Shown in pieces: positions 1 to 7,274 of a stretch of DNA of 27,143 nt; the first letter of the stretch is position 1; each line of letters opens with the position of its first letter. The notes below the pieces were generated by a model. It was not told the origin of the DNA and made no database searches. It saw nothing but the letters and a program-made list of their open reading frames with translations. The stretch comes from JAHEJX01 sp041605955. GTDB lineage: Bacteria; Actinomycetota; Acidimicrobiia; Spongiisociales; UBA5794. Position numbers and translations under genes: made by a program. The stretch lies in assembly GCA_041605955.1 (NCBI GenBank), contig JBFIXI010000054.1, forward strand, positions 1-27,143, read 5' to 3'.

Positions 1-2235
1 AATGCGGCAGATCCGGGTGGTAACCCGGTGAGTGATACGGATCCGGAGACGGTGCTGGTGGCCCAGTCGCCGTCGATCGTGCTGGTCAAGAGCCTGTTGT
101 CGAACGCGGATGAGGATGGCTCGGGTGACGTGTCGCTGGGTGACACGTTGACGTATCAGTTCGTGGCTACCAATGACGGTACGGTCACTTTGGGCAACGT
201 GGTGGTCACCGATCCGTTGCCGGGGCTCTCGGCGTTGTCGTGCGCCCCGGTGGCGGGGTCGTCGTTGGCGCCGACGGAGTCGATGACCTGTGCGGCGACG
301 TATTCGGTGACGCAGGCCGATGTGAACAATGGCCAGATCGACAACACCGCCACCGTCGATGCGACCGATCCGGGTGGCAACCCAATCAGTGTCACGGATC
401 CAGAGTCGGTGCCGGTGGCCCAGGCCGCCTCGATCGCGCTGGCCAAGAGCCTGTTCGCCAACGCGGATGAGGACGGGTCGGGCACGGTGACGTTGGGTGA
501 CACGTTGACGTATCAGTTTGTGGCGACCAATGACGGCACGGTCACTTTGGGCAACGTGGTGGTCAGCGATCCATTGCCCGGGCTGTCGGCGTTGACGTGC
601 GCCCCGCCGGCCGGTGCCACGTTGGCGCCGACGCAGTCGATGACGTGCACCGCCACCTACTCGGTGACCCAAGCCGACGTGGACAACGGCCAGATCGACA
701 ACACCGCCACGGTCAATGCCACCGACCCGGGTGGCAACCCAATCAGTGTCACGGATCCAGAGACGGTGCCGGTTGCACAGTCCGCAGTGATCGGCCTCGC
801 CAAAGACGTGGCAGCCGTGGTCAACAACGGCGACGGCACCTACACCGTTACTTTCCGGCTCATCGTCGAGAACCTCGGCAGCGTCACGCTCACGGACCTG
901 GTGCTGACCGACGACATCGTCGGCCAGTTCGTCGGGCTGGCTCCCACCGGATTCACCGCCGCGGACGGCACGCTCGTCGCCGATCCCGGCTGGGACGGGA
1001 CGGCGGCTGCCAACATCCTGGCGGCCGGTCAGAGTCTCGCTCCCGGACAAGTGGGGGACGTCACCATCACCTTCACGGTGACTCCGGGCGGAGTCGCCTC
1101 CCGCGACAACAGCGCCGACGTGAGCGGCACCACGCCGAGCGGCGGCAACGTGACGGACAGGTCGACCGCCGGAGTCGATCCCGACCCCAACGATGACGAC
1201 AATCCCGATGAGGCGAATCCCACCCCCGTCAGCTTCGTCGAGGCGCCGCTGATCGGGCTGGCCAAGCGCGTCAGCTCCGGGCCGACGAGCAACGGTGACG
1301 GCTCATTCGACCTCTCCTACGAATTGGTCGTGGCCAACCTCGGCGACACCGACCTGGTGAACGTGCAGGTCACCGACGATATGGCCGCGACGTATGCGGC
1401 CGCTGCTGGATTCGCGGTGCTGACGGTGACCAGCGCCGACTTCACGGTGAACGGCGGCTACGAGGGTGCCACCGACATCGACCTCCTCGCGGGCACCGAC
1501 ACCTTGCTCCTCGGAGCAGCCGGCTCGATTCAGATCACGGTGCGGGTCACTCCCGGCGGACTCCTTGGGCCATATGACAACACGGCAACGGCCTCCGGAA
1601 GCAGCCCGGGCGGGATCGTGGTGACCGACGATTCGCAGGACGGGGTCGACGTGGACCCGGACGGCAACGGCAATCCCGGTGACAACAGCGACCCCACTCC
1701 GGTGACCTTCCCCAGCCTCGAGTTCGACCTAGCGGTCACCAAGACCGGCCCGGGTGAGGTCAACGACGGCGACACAGCGACGTGGACCGTGACGGTGCGC
1801 AACTTGGGCCCCGGCGTTGCTCCGGCGCCGATCGTGGTCACGGATCTCCTCCCGCCCCAGCTGGCGTTCGTCGCGGCCGCTGGTCCCGGCTGGAGTTGCG
1901 GGGCCGCCGGCCAGACCGTTACCTGCTCGCGAGCGACCGACATGGCGGCCGGAGAGTCGGCATCGATCACCCTGGAGACGATCGCTTCCGGTGCAGAGGG
2001 CGACCAGATCACCAACGTCGTCATCGTCGAATCCCAGGGTGGGATCGTGGAGACGATCGTCGACAACAACGACGCGGAAGCCACGTTGATCATCGGCAAG
2101 CTTCCGGCGACGGGCCGCAACCTCAGCACCATCGCATGGTTCGGGTTCCTGATGATTCTGGCCGGTGTTCTCCTGGTGCTGACCGCGCAGCGGCGCGCCG
2201 ACCAGATGTGGATCGAGCACGGCGTCAGGATGTGA
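1..2235 (+). CDS. Sortase-anchored DUF11-repeat surface protein, 5' end outside window
   Basis: The frame is open from base 1, and the first residues already match the repeat motif, so the gene starts upstream and only its 3' part is present. The protein is a chain of DUF11-type beta-sandwich units (conserved motifs such as GDTLTYQFVATNDG and VVVTDPLPGL). There are two nearly identical 119-residue units, then three diverged ones starting near nt 784, 1243 and 1723. The C-terminus is a cell-wall sorting signal: LPATG at nt 2101-2115, a hydrophobic helix (about 2125-2190) and a short Arg-rich tail. It is therefore probably exported, cleaved by a sortase and linked to the wall as a stalk or adhesin-like protein. 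No sortase gene is in the window. A strong hairpin follows at 2298-2340. Certain as a gene; ligand or function unknown. Confidence 0.9.
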   Translation, partial: NAADPGGNPVSDTDPETVLVAQSPSIVLVKSLLSNADEDGSGDVSLGDTLTYQFVATNDGTVTLGNVVVTDPLPGLSALSCAPVAGSSLAPTESMTCAATYSVTQADVNNGQIDNTATVDATDPGGNPISVTDPESVPVAQAASIALAKSLFANADEDGSGTVTLGDTLTYQFVATNDGTVTLGNVVVSDPLPGLSALTCAPPAGATLAPTQSMTCTATYSVTQADVDNGQIDNTATVNATDPGGNPISVTDPETVPVAQSAVIGLAKDVAAVVNNGDGTYTVTFRLIVENLGSVTLTDLVLTDDIVGQFVGLAPTGFTAADGTLVADPGWDGTAAANILAAGQSLAPGQVGDVTITFTVTPGGVASRDNSADVSGTTPSGGNVTDRSTAGVDPDPNDDDNPDEANPTPVSFVEAPLIGLAKRVSSGPTSNGDGSFDLSYELVVANLGDTDLVNVQVTDDMAATYAAAAGFAVLTVTSADFTVNGGYEGATDIDLLAGTDTLLLGAAGSIQITVRVTPGGLLGPYDNTATASGSSPGGIVVTDDSQDGVDVDPDGNGNPGDNSDPTPVTFPSLEFDLAVTKTGPGEVNDGDTATWTVTVRNLGPGVAPAPIVVTDLLPPQLAFVAAAGPGWSCGAAGQTVTCSRATDMAAGESASITLETIASGAEGDQITNVVIVESQGGIVETIVDNNDAEATLIIGKLPATGRNLSTIAWFGFLMILAGVLLVLTAQRRADQMWIEHGVRM
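58..771 (+). repeat. Two tandem 357-bp repeats inside the DUF11 protein gene
   Basis: Unit 1 is 58-414 and unit 2 is 415-771. The phase is set by identical anchors (for example AACGCGGATGAGGA at 103 and 460, exactly 357 bp apart). Each unit codes for 119 residues. Bases 1-57 match the end of another unit, so the array continues to the left of the window. The high nucleotide identity points to recent duplication or gene conversion. Confidence 0.9.
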
Positions 2236-2297
2236 GCCGCAGAGCTGGGCCCGCCCGGGAGCGCTCTGACCTGAGAGGCCCCGCCGGCCACAAACCA

Positions 2298-2340
2298 CTC
2301 GAGAAGGGGGCGCCGCATGATCGGGCGCCCCCTCCTCGAG
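2298..2340 (+). terminator. Long GC-rich hairpin after the DUF11 gene
   Basis: Arms 2298-2314 (CTCGAGAAGGGGGCGCC) and 2324-2340 (GGCGCCCCCTCCTCGAG) pair over 17 positions with one mismatch, and the loop is 9 nt. It lies 63 bp after the stop of the surface-protein gene. There is no clear T-tract, as is common for actinobacterial terminators. It contains the first possible ATG (2317) of the next reading frame, which argues against that ATG being a good start. Confidence 0.7.
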
Positions 2341-3213
2341 CCACGTGGGTCGGCTATCGCCGTTCCGGCGCAGGCCCAGGCAGTCATCGACCAGTCCCAT
2401 ACGAGCCCCCATAATCTGGGGGCGGCCCTCAATGAGTGTTGCGGATTCAGCTCACAGAGTTTCACTTCCAGCGTGACTGGTGACTCGGTGGCGGTCAGCG
2501 TCAACATCATCGGGCGCGATGGATCGGAAGCCCTCTTGCGGCTGGACATCGAGACTGCCGAGGATGGCCTTCCGACCGGTGCTGTGCTCGGGAGCGCGGT
2601 GCTGCCAACGGCAGGCTCCCTAATCGGGGACATGGTCTTTCTGGGTGCCCCCGTGCCTCTAACCGCGGGCGCCGAGTATGCCATCGTTGCCAGATACGAA
2701 AACGCGCCCCCGCCCGGCCCCGGTAGCGGCCAAGGCCATTGGACCGGCTCTTCCGGCAATATCTATACCCGTGGACAACATGTGTCGCACGACGGCACCC
2801 GCTGGCTGTACGACGGCTTGGGCTTTGACCTTCACTTCATCACCTGGATGGGTGGTGGAGACCTCGACGGCGACGGCTGGTTTGCGCCCGACGACTGCGA
2901 CGATAACGACGCTGCCGTCTACCCGGGGGCCCCTGAAGTGCGGTGGGACGACATCGATCAAGACTGCAACGGCTACGACATGACCATTGACGTGTTCAAG
3001 GCTAACTACGAACCCCGGGAGAGTGTGTTGAAGGTCAAGGCCACGAGTAGTTTGGGCGCAGCTGCGGGCCTCGAAGTGCTCGGCGACGGCCCCATGCGCT
3101 TCAAGTCCGATACGGACTAGTGGGACAAAACCATTCGCGTCTCAGCCATGCCGGGCACGGTGACCGTATGCGGCGTGGAGGGTTGTTGGACCCAGGCTGT
3201 GCGCGGAGGCTGA
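2317..3213 (+). pseudogene. MopE-type Asp-rich metal-binding secreted protein, apparently decayed
   Basis: The frame 2317-3120 codes for 267 residues. Residues about 25-165 look like a secreted beta-rich domain that begins right after an AQAQA stretch resembling a signal-peptidase site. The hydrophobic part of the signal peptide is absent, because the only ATG lies inside the 2298-2340 hairpin. Residues about 186-225 are the MopE-like calcium/metal motif (DLDGDGW, DDCDDNDAAVYPGAPEV, DIDQDCNGYD). A C-terminal domain (ATSSLGAAAGLEVLG) is cut by TAG at 3118-3120. The same frame then stays open for 30 sensible codons (WDKTIRVSAMPGTVTV and onward) to TGA at 3211-3213. I read this as loss of both the signal peptide and the C-terminus. 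A short functional protein or amber readthrough cannot be excluded. Confidence 0.6.
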
Positions 3214-3778
3214 ATGCCGCCGCTAGCCGGGCGCTGCTGCTAGCTCGTTCCGGCGAAGCGACGTCGGAACGCATGCCGCCGACGGGACACGGGGCCCATC
3301 GGTGACCCCAATCCCAGAGTCGGGGGCCGTATGCCTCTACCCCCGTGTGATGGCGTGGGCGGATGATTTCGGTAGCTCCTGAAAGGGGGGGTCATGCGCA
3401 TGCGTGGTGCGCGTGTTTGCGCTGTCCACCGGGCTGTACCAGTTGCGGAATGACGCTGGAGACAAGCTGCGATTGCAGCTGAAGATCCATGTGACCATCG
3501 CTGGCGATGATGTGAAGGTCGACATGTTCGGTCTCGATTTCGTTTGCTTGGGTAACAACTGAACCTTCGTCGTTACAGGTAGAGGCTCGCCGAGCCGGCA
3601 GCGCATTGGCTGGCATGTGTCACCGCCCAGGCAGGGTGGTGGTCTGAGCACGTCTAGGACCTGTACGGCTTGCACGTGTCCCGGCTGGCCCTTGGCGGTG
3701 CCGCCACAGCGCGCCGCATCGGGAATGTCGAATCCTGTCCCGTCCGAACGGCGCCTCTTGGCCTCGCTGCCCGCTGTC
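3214..3778. other. Mostly non-coding stretch with one possible gene relic
   Basis: No intact gene is convincing here. There is a small hairpin GTTCCG...CGGAAC (3247-3252/3265-3270), possibly a terminator of the MopE-like gene. A relic of a beta-rich protein lies at 3404-3562 (separate entry). Open frames on the minus strand across this stretch are antisense to that relic and show no recognisable motif. Confidence 0.5.
3404..3562 (+). pseudogene. Possible 3' relic of a secreted protein gene
   Basis: This 52-codon open stretch gives a protein-like sequence with alternating hydrophobic and charged residues (LYQLRNDAGDKLRLQLKIHV, then VKVDMFGLDFVCLGNN), ending at TGA 3560-3562. It has no ATG; only GTG codons occur upstream, without a ribosome binding site, and a stop lies just before. 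It looks like the last strands of a beta-domain whose gene has been lost. I do not recognise the family. Confidence 0.3.
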
Positions 3779-5491
3779 TCAGGGGATCGCCGACACGGAG
3801 TCACAAGCCTCGAACCGGGTGCCGTTGAGCAGGGCGCCTGATACGCAGGCCTGTTCGTTGCCTGGGGAGATCCCCGTCTCTTGCGTCCGGTAGTGCGAGA
3901 CGAGATCAGGGATTCCGTCTCCGTTCACGTCCTCGATGTGCCCCCCTGCGGCGTGGGTAGGCGATGCGCCGCCGGGCCCGAACGTCAGCGTGGAGACGTC
4001 GACGTCTGAGACGTCGAATGTAGCCGTGCCCAGGATCGCGACGGGAATGACTCCCCGATTGCGGAGGTCGACCCGGTTCTGTTCACTGTCGGGCTTGATG
4101 TCGACCGCGATGTCGACCGCCGCGATGTGGCAGCGGGTGGAGAGGGTTGCGCGCCCGCCCGTGGCCAGGAAGAACGGCTTTGTTATACCCCTGGCCAACC
4201 CCGAGGTGAAGGGAAGCTCTGTCGTTGCCTCCGCCCGGGCGGACATGTGGTCGAAGAACGCCACCTCCGCCGGCGAAAGTAGCCGGTCCTTGCTGAGAAC
4301 GATCACCCCCAGCCGAAACTCCGTCGGCGCGTCGCCGAACGCCGGAATCCGTGGACCATGTAGGTCAATGATGTCGTCGACGCCAACAGTATCTACAGGT
4401 CCAACGAGGACCCCACCATCGCGAAGCTGATCCAGCTGGTCCTGGTCCTGGAACACGATGTGCTCTCCAACCTCCTCGGCAGGGAGGAGACCCATGAGAT
4501 AGAGCTCGACATCGTTGAACTCCGTCGCCCGTTCACGTCGCTCGAGCAGGTAGGTCCCGTCAAGATTGTCGATGATGTCGAAGGGGAAGGTCGAGCCCGC
4601 CCGAGCCAGATTGCTAAACCCCATGATCCCGTCAGCCAGATCCGATATCGGCCAGTGAACCCCACCCCTGGGATCGCTGAAGGGTCCATCCAGCCAGTTC
4701 ATCCAGCGATGCCCGATCTCGTGGATCGTGGCCCCTTCCGCAGCATCGAAAAAGGAGTCGATCGGGTAGATGATCGTCCCCTGCAGACGCTCGGGAACAC
4801 CGGTTCCCGCCAGGAAGTCGAAGGAACCGAGACCGATCCCCTGGGTGTCGTTGCGTCGCGCGAAGTAGGTCCTGTTGTTAGTCGAGTTCACCATGTCCAC
4901 CACAGCGACGAAATCGAAGTCAACATCGCAGAAGTCGTAGAACCGTCGCAGCAAATCGACGGACCCATGACGTCCCAGCAGAGGCTCATCGCCGATGAGG
5001 TTGAGGATGTGCGGAGCGACCTGTACACCTGGCTGAGGAGTCTGCACCGCAACGTCAACCATCGAGCTGGTGCGGACGTTGACAACGATGTTCGATCGCG
5101 GACTCCCCGATACTTTGAGGCACCCAACCACCGAATGCATGTCCCCGGGCACATAGTTGTGGAGGATCTGAGATGTGGTCAAGGTCGCCTGATACGTCCT
5201 CTCGGCGACGGGAAGGAGAGGAATCAGCTCGATCTCGATTGAGCCGACGCAGCCATTGCTTCTGAGGGACACCTCGATCGTCGCCGGGTCAACATCAACG
5301 AAGACGGTCAGGGTGGCAGACTCGGTAGTGGCGAGATCAACAACGCGAGGATCCCAGGAAGACCACAAAACCTGAGGGTCCTGCGCGGCTGCCTCTTGCC
5401 CTACCGCCGCACCCGAACCGATTGGGGCAACCCCTGCCATCAACGTGAAGAGCACAGCAGTAACAATCAAGGTTTGGGACGAAGAACGCAT
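3779..5491 (-). CDS. Secreted HExxH metalloprotease-like protein with C-terminal calcium-binding-like module
   Basis: The protein has 570 residues. I chose ATG at 5491 because a purine-rich site (AAGGGGG) stands about 6 nt upstream and a clear signal peptide follows (MRSSSQTLIVTAVLFTLMAG, Ala-rich cleavage region near residues 28-37). Residues about 40-150 look like a beta domain. Residues about 155-450 hold the probable catalytic region, with HEIGH at about 257-261 (zinc ligands and catalytic Glu of the HExxH type) and an aromatic/Gly-rich stretch after it (GGVHWP). The last about 105 residues match a module common in secreted bacterial proteins (VDIKP, RGVIPVAILG, DVSTLTFGP, EDVNGDGIPDLV, TQETGI), probably metal-binding. 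The catalytic role is inferred from HExxH alone. It may bind or degrade extracellular protein. It stands alone on the minus strand. Confidence 0.75.
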   Translation of the reverse strand: MRSSSQTLIVTAVLFTLMAGVAPIGSGAAVGQEAAAQDPQVLWSSWDPRVVDLATTESATLTVFVDVDPATIEVSLRSNGCVGSIEIELIPLLPVAERTYQATLTTSQILHNYVPGDMHSVVGCLKVSGSPRSNIVVNVRTSSMVDVAVQTPQPGVQVAPHILNLIGDEPLLGRHGSVDLLRRFYDFCDVDFDFVAVVDMVNSTNNRTYFARRNDTQGIGLGSFDFLAGTGVPERLQGTIIYPIDSFFDAAEGATIHEIGHRWMNWLDGPFSDPRGGVHWPISDLADGIMGFSNLARAGSTFPFDIIDNLDGTYLLERRERATEFNDVELYLMGLLPAEEVGEHIVFQDQDQLDQLRDGGVLVGPVDTVGVDDIIDLHGPRIPAFGDAPTEFRLGVIVLSKDRLLSPAEVAFFDHMSARAEATTELPFTSGLARGITKPFFLATGGRATLSTRCHIAAVDIAVDIKPDSEQNRVDLRNRGVIPVAILGTATFDVSDVDVSTLTFGPGGASPTHAAGGHIEDVNGDGIPDLVSHYRTQETGISPGNEQACVSGALLNGTRFEACDSVSAIP

Positions 5492-6037
5492 GGCAACCCC
5501 CTTGTGTGTGCCTCGCAGCAAGCGTACAGACAGCGTCCGGGCCACGCTCGCGAAGCGGGTGAGTTCTCCCGCTCACCGTCCCCGGAGGCGGCAATGGCGC
5601 CTCAGTCTTGCCTCGGGAGTGGGACGACGTGTGGAGCGGAGAACGGTTCACCGAGCCCGGCTTCGGCACCTCGGAGCGTCCTGTTGCCTTGGCGTGCGCT
5701 CACAGCGCAGGTGCGGGCGTCGGACCCTGCGCCTACTGAGGCATTCATCCGTGCTCAACATCGTCTTGCTGGAAACGAACCAGTCCGCGAGCGACCGCGG
5801 CCCAGATGACGAGGTCGTCAACCCCGGCCACCGGTTTGGTTCGGTGGCGCGGTGAATCGGGCGAGTCGGTCGTCATAATGACAGGGGCCCGACTTGATTC
5901 GACCGAACTGCCACCCTACACGGCGAGGACACCGCGCCCATACGTGCCATTCCCAGGCACTCGGTGGGATGAGCGGCCGTCCTCGATTTGGTGATCGGCG
6001 TGGGTCTTCCCAAGGCCGACTTGGTGTGGCACCAGTT
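5492..6037. other. Non-coding stretch upstream of the metalloprotease-like gene
   Basis: No frame here gives a recognisable protein. It must contain the minus-strand promoter of the gene ending at 3779, but no confident -35/-10 pair is visible. A short palindrome GTCATAATGAC occurs at about 5872-5882. Just before the antitoxin-like start is a small inverted repeat TGGTG(TGG)CACCA at 6022-6034, a possible operator. Confidence 0.4.
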
Positions 6038-6235
6038 ATGGCCATGTCTAGTGAGTCGTTGCGCACAGTCCGAGATCGGTCTTCCGAGTTCGTCGATTGC
6101 CTGGAATCACATCACGAGCGTGTTGTGGTGACCAAGAACGGGATGCCGGCCGCCGTCCTCATCAGCACCGTGGCGATCAAGCGGCGACGCGGCTCCTTCT
6201 CACGACGCAGCTGCTTCGTGTACCCAAGCGGGTGA
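6038..6235 (+). pseudogene. Truncated Phd/YefM-type antitoxin
   Basis: The 65-codon frame starts MAMSSESLRTVRDRSSEF and continues through HERVVVTKNGMPAAVLIS. This is the conserved DNA-binding half of Phd/YefM-family antitoxins (regular SLRTVRD start, VVVTKNG turn, AAVLIS strand). After VLIS the family would continue with an acidic stretch that binds the toxin. Here it turns into a basic sequence without family character (VAIKRRRGSFSRRS) and stops at 6233-6235. This suggests a frameshift or recombination after about nt 6165. The start could be 6038 or 6044; neither has a good ribosome binding site. The family assignment is fairly sure; loss of function is inferred. Confidence 0.55.
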
Positions 6236-6605
6236 CCGGAACGGTTCGCAAGGTATGTCTCCCCGGAGGGGGAGAAGGGACCCGCCGGCGGCGAGTCGCC
6301 GAGCGGGTAGAGGGGCGCATCGCCAGAGCTGATGCTCGCTACACGGGCTCCGGTCCGGCGGGCCGGAGCCAGGAACCTTTAGCCGGGGATCACAATGAGG
6401 TGGCGCCCCCCTCTGGTCCTAGCTGGGCCGGTCTCCGCCCTCCGGGTCGAGGCACCCACTACCGCCCCCCCGCACAGAGGACTCATCCCACCGCGCGATA
6501 TCGCGCACCCACCCCTGCCACTATCCGGCAGATAGGGCGCTTCTCGAGGATGACGATCGTCACGTTGAGTGTTTGCGACCCCGATCGCGCACCGCCGAAA
6601 GTCGG
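6236..6605 (+). other. Possible RelE-type toxin relic and terminator-like hairpin
   Basis: A toxin gene would be expected directly after the antitoxin. One frame contains a short stretch near 6350-6400 (AGRSQEPLAGDHNE) that faintly resembles the conserved RelE/ParE stretch where a substrate loop (PLxGxLAGxHSxR) occurs. Nothing else supports a toxin, so it is a relic at best. A hairpin GGCTCCGG/CCGGAGCC (6346-6353/6363-6370, 9-nt loop) lies inside. The rest is non-coding. Confidence 0.25.
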
Positions 6606-6611
6606 TATGTT
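6606..6611 (+). promoter_or_regulatory. Possible -10 element for the small secreted protein gene
   Basis: TATGTT fits the actinobacterial TANNNT -10 pattern and would place the transcript start about 24 nt before the ATG at 6641, leaving room for the GGAGG site. No convincing -35 is visible. Confidence 0.3.
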
Positions 6612-6640
6612 TTGAAATGCGAGTGAATGGAGGGTGAATC

Positions 6641-7084
6641 ATGAAGAGGAACCTCGCGCTATTTGCCGCGCTCTTGGTGATGATGCTGGTCGCCAGCGCC
6701 GCGCCGTCCACGGCAGGGGTGGCCTGGGTAGTCGAAGGTAAGGCCTGGGTCGACGTGACCCCGGGCCGCTTCGGCGCCAATGGTGATGTGAGCTTGAGTA
6801 CGACTATCAACTACCCGGAACGGCTGCGGCTTCGAATCGTGAAGACAGCGGGCGTCGACCAGGTGTTTGTCGCCGGCTTCGTCCAGTGCTTCAAGAACGA
6901 CGGAAACATCGTCAAGCGACGCGAGTTCGACAAACCCGTCACGCTAACCAACGGGTCGGCCTACGTCCGGATCCCGCGGCCGAGGATGGTAAACGCCCAG
7001 TGGTGCAACCTGCACGTCTTCGTAGCGTCGAGCGGCGACAGCGTAGCTTATCGACTCACTGCTGCGCTCCAGGTGCGAACTTGA
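6641..7084 (+). CDS. Small secreted protein of unknown function
   Basis: The protein has 147 residues. ATG at 6641 follows a good ribosome binding site (GGAGGGTGAATC). Residues 1 to about 25 form a classical signal peptide (MKRNLALFAALLVMMLVASA, then a cleavage site before GVAWVV). The mature part is beta-rich with two cysteines (FVQCFKND and AQWCNLHVF) that could form one disulfide. I do not recognise a family. It stands alone between the toxin-antitoxin relic and the 913-residue protein. Confidence 0.7.
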   Translation: MKRNLALFAALLVMMLVASAAPSTAGVAWVVEGKAWVDVTPGRFGANGDVSLSTTINYPERLRLRIVKTAGVDQVFVAGFVQCFKNDGNIVKRREFDKPVTLTNGSAYVRIPRPRMVNAQWCNLHVFVASSGDSVAYRLTAALQVRT

Positions 7085-7239
7085 TCGCCGCCGCCCGGCG
7101 GGCAACGGCCTCGGTCCTTCACAAATGACGAAAGGGCGTATTGGTATGTGTGCAGCTTTGCGGGCCAGCAGGGCAGGGTTGAAGCGCGGTCTTGCGGTGA
7201 CTATCCGCTGAACCTGAGTCTGTCTCGAGATCGATCTGT

Positions 7240-7245
7240 CATAAT
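7240..7245 (+). promoter_or_regulatory. Possible -10 element before the 913-residue protein
   Basis: CATAAT lies 30 nt upstream of the chosen GTG start at 7275. It is close to the -10 consensus, but no good -35 is seen, so this is tentative. Confidence 0.25.
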
Positions 7246-7274
7246 CCACCCGTGGCACGGTTTGGTGGCGCCTT

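Noticed and set aside
1530..2759. Long minus-strand frame opposite the DUF11 gene
   Set aside because: It is a shadow of the repeat gene in a GC-rich sequence; its protein is Pro/Ser/Arg-rich without motifs.
3337..3804. 155-codon minus-strand frame
   Set aside because: It has no ribosome binding site or motif, overlaps the end of the metalloprotease-like gene, and is antisense to the better-looking relic at 3404-3562.
6560..6580. Short match TGAGTGTTTG to 25183-25193
   Set aside because: About 10 identical bases only; expected by chance in a window of this size.
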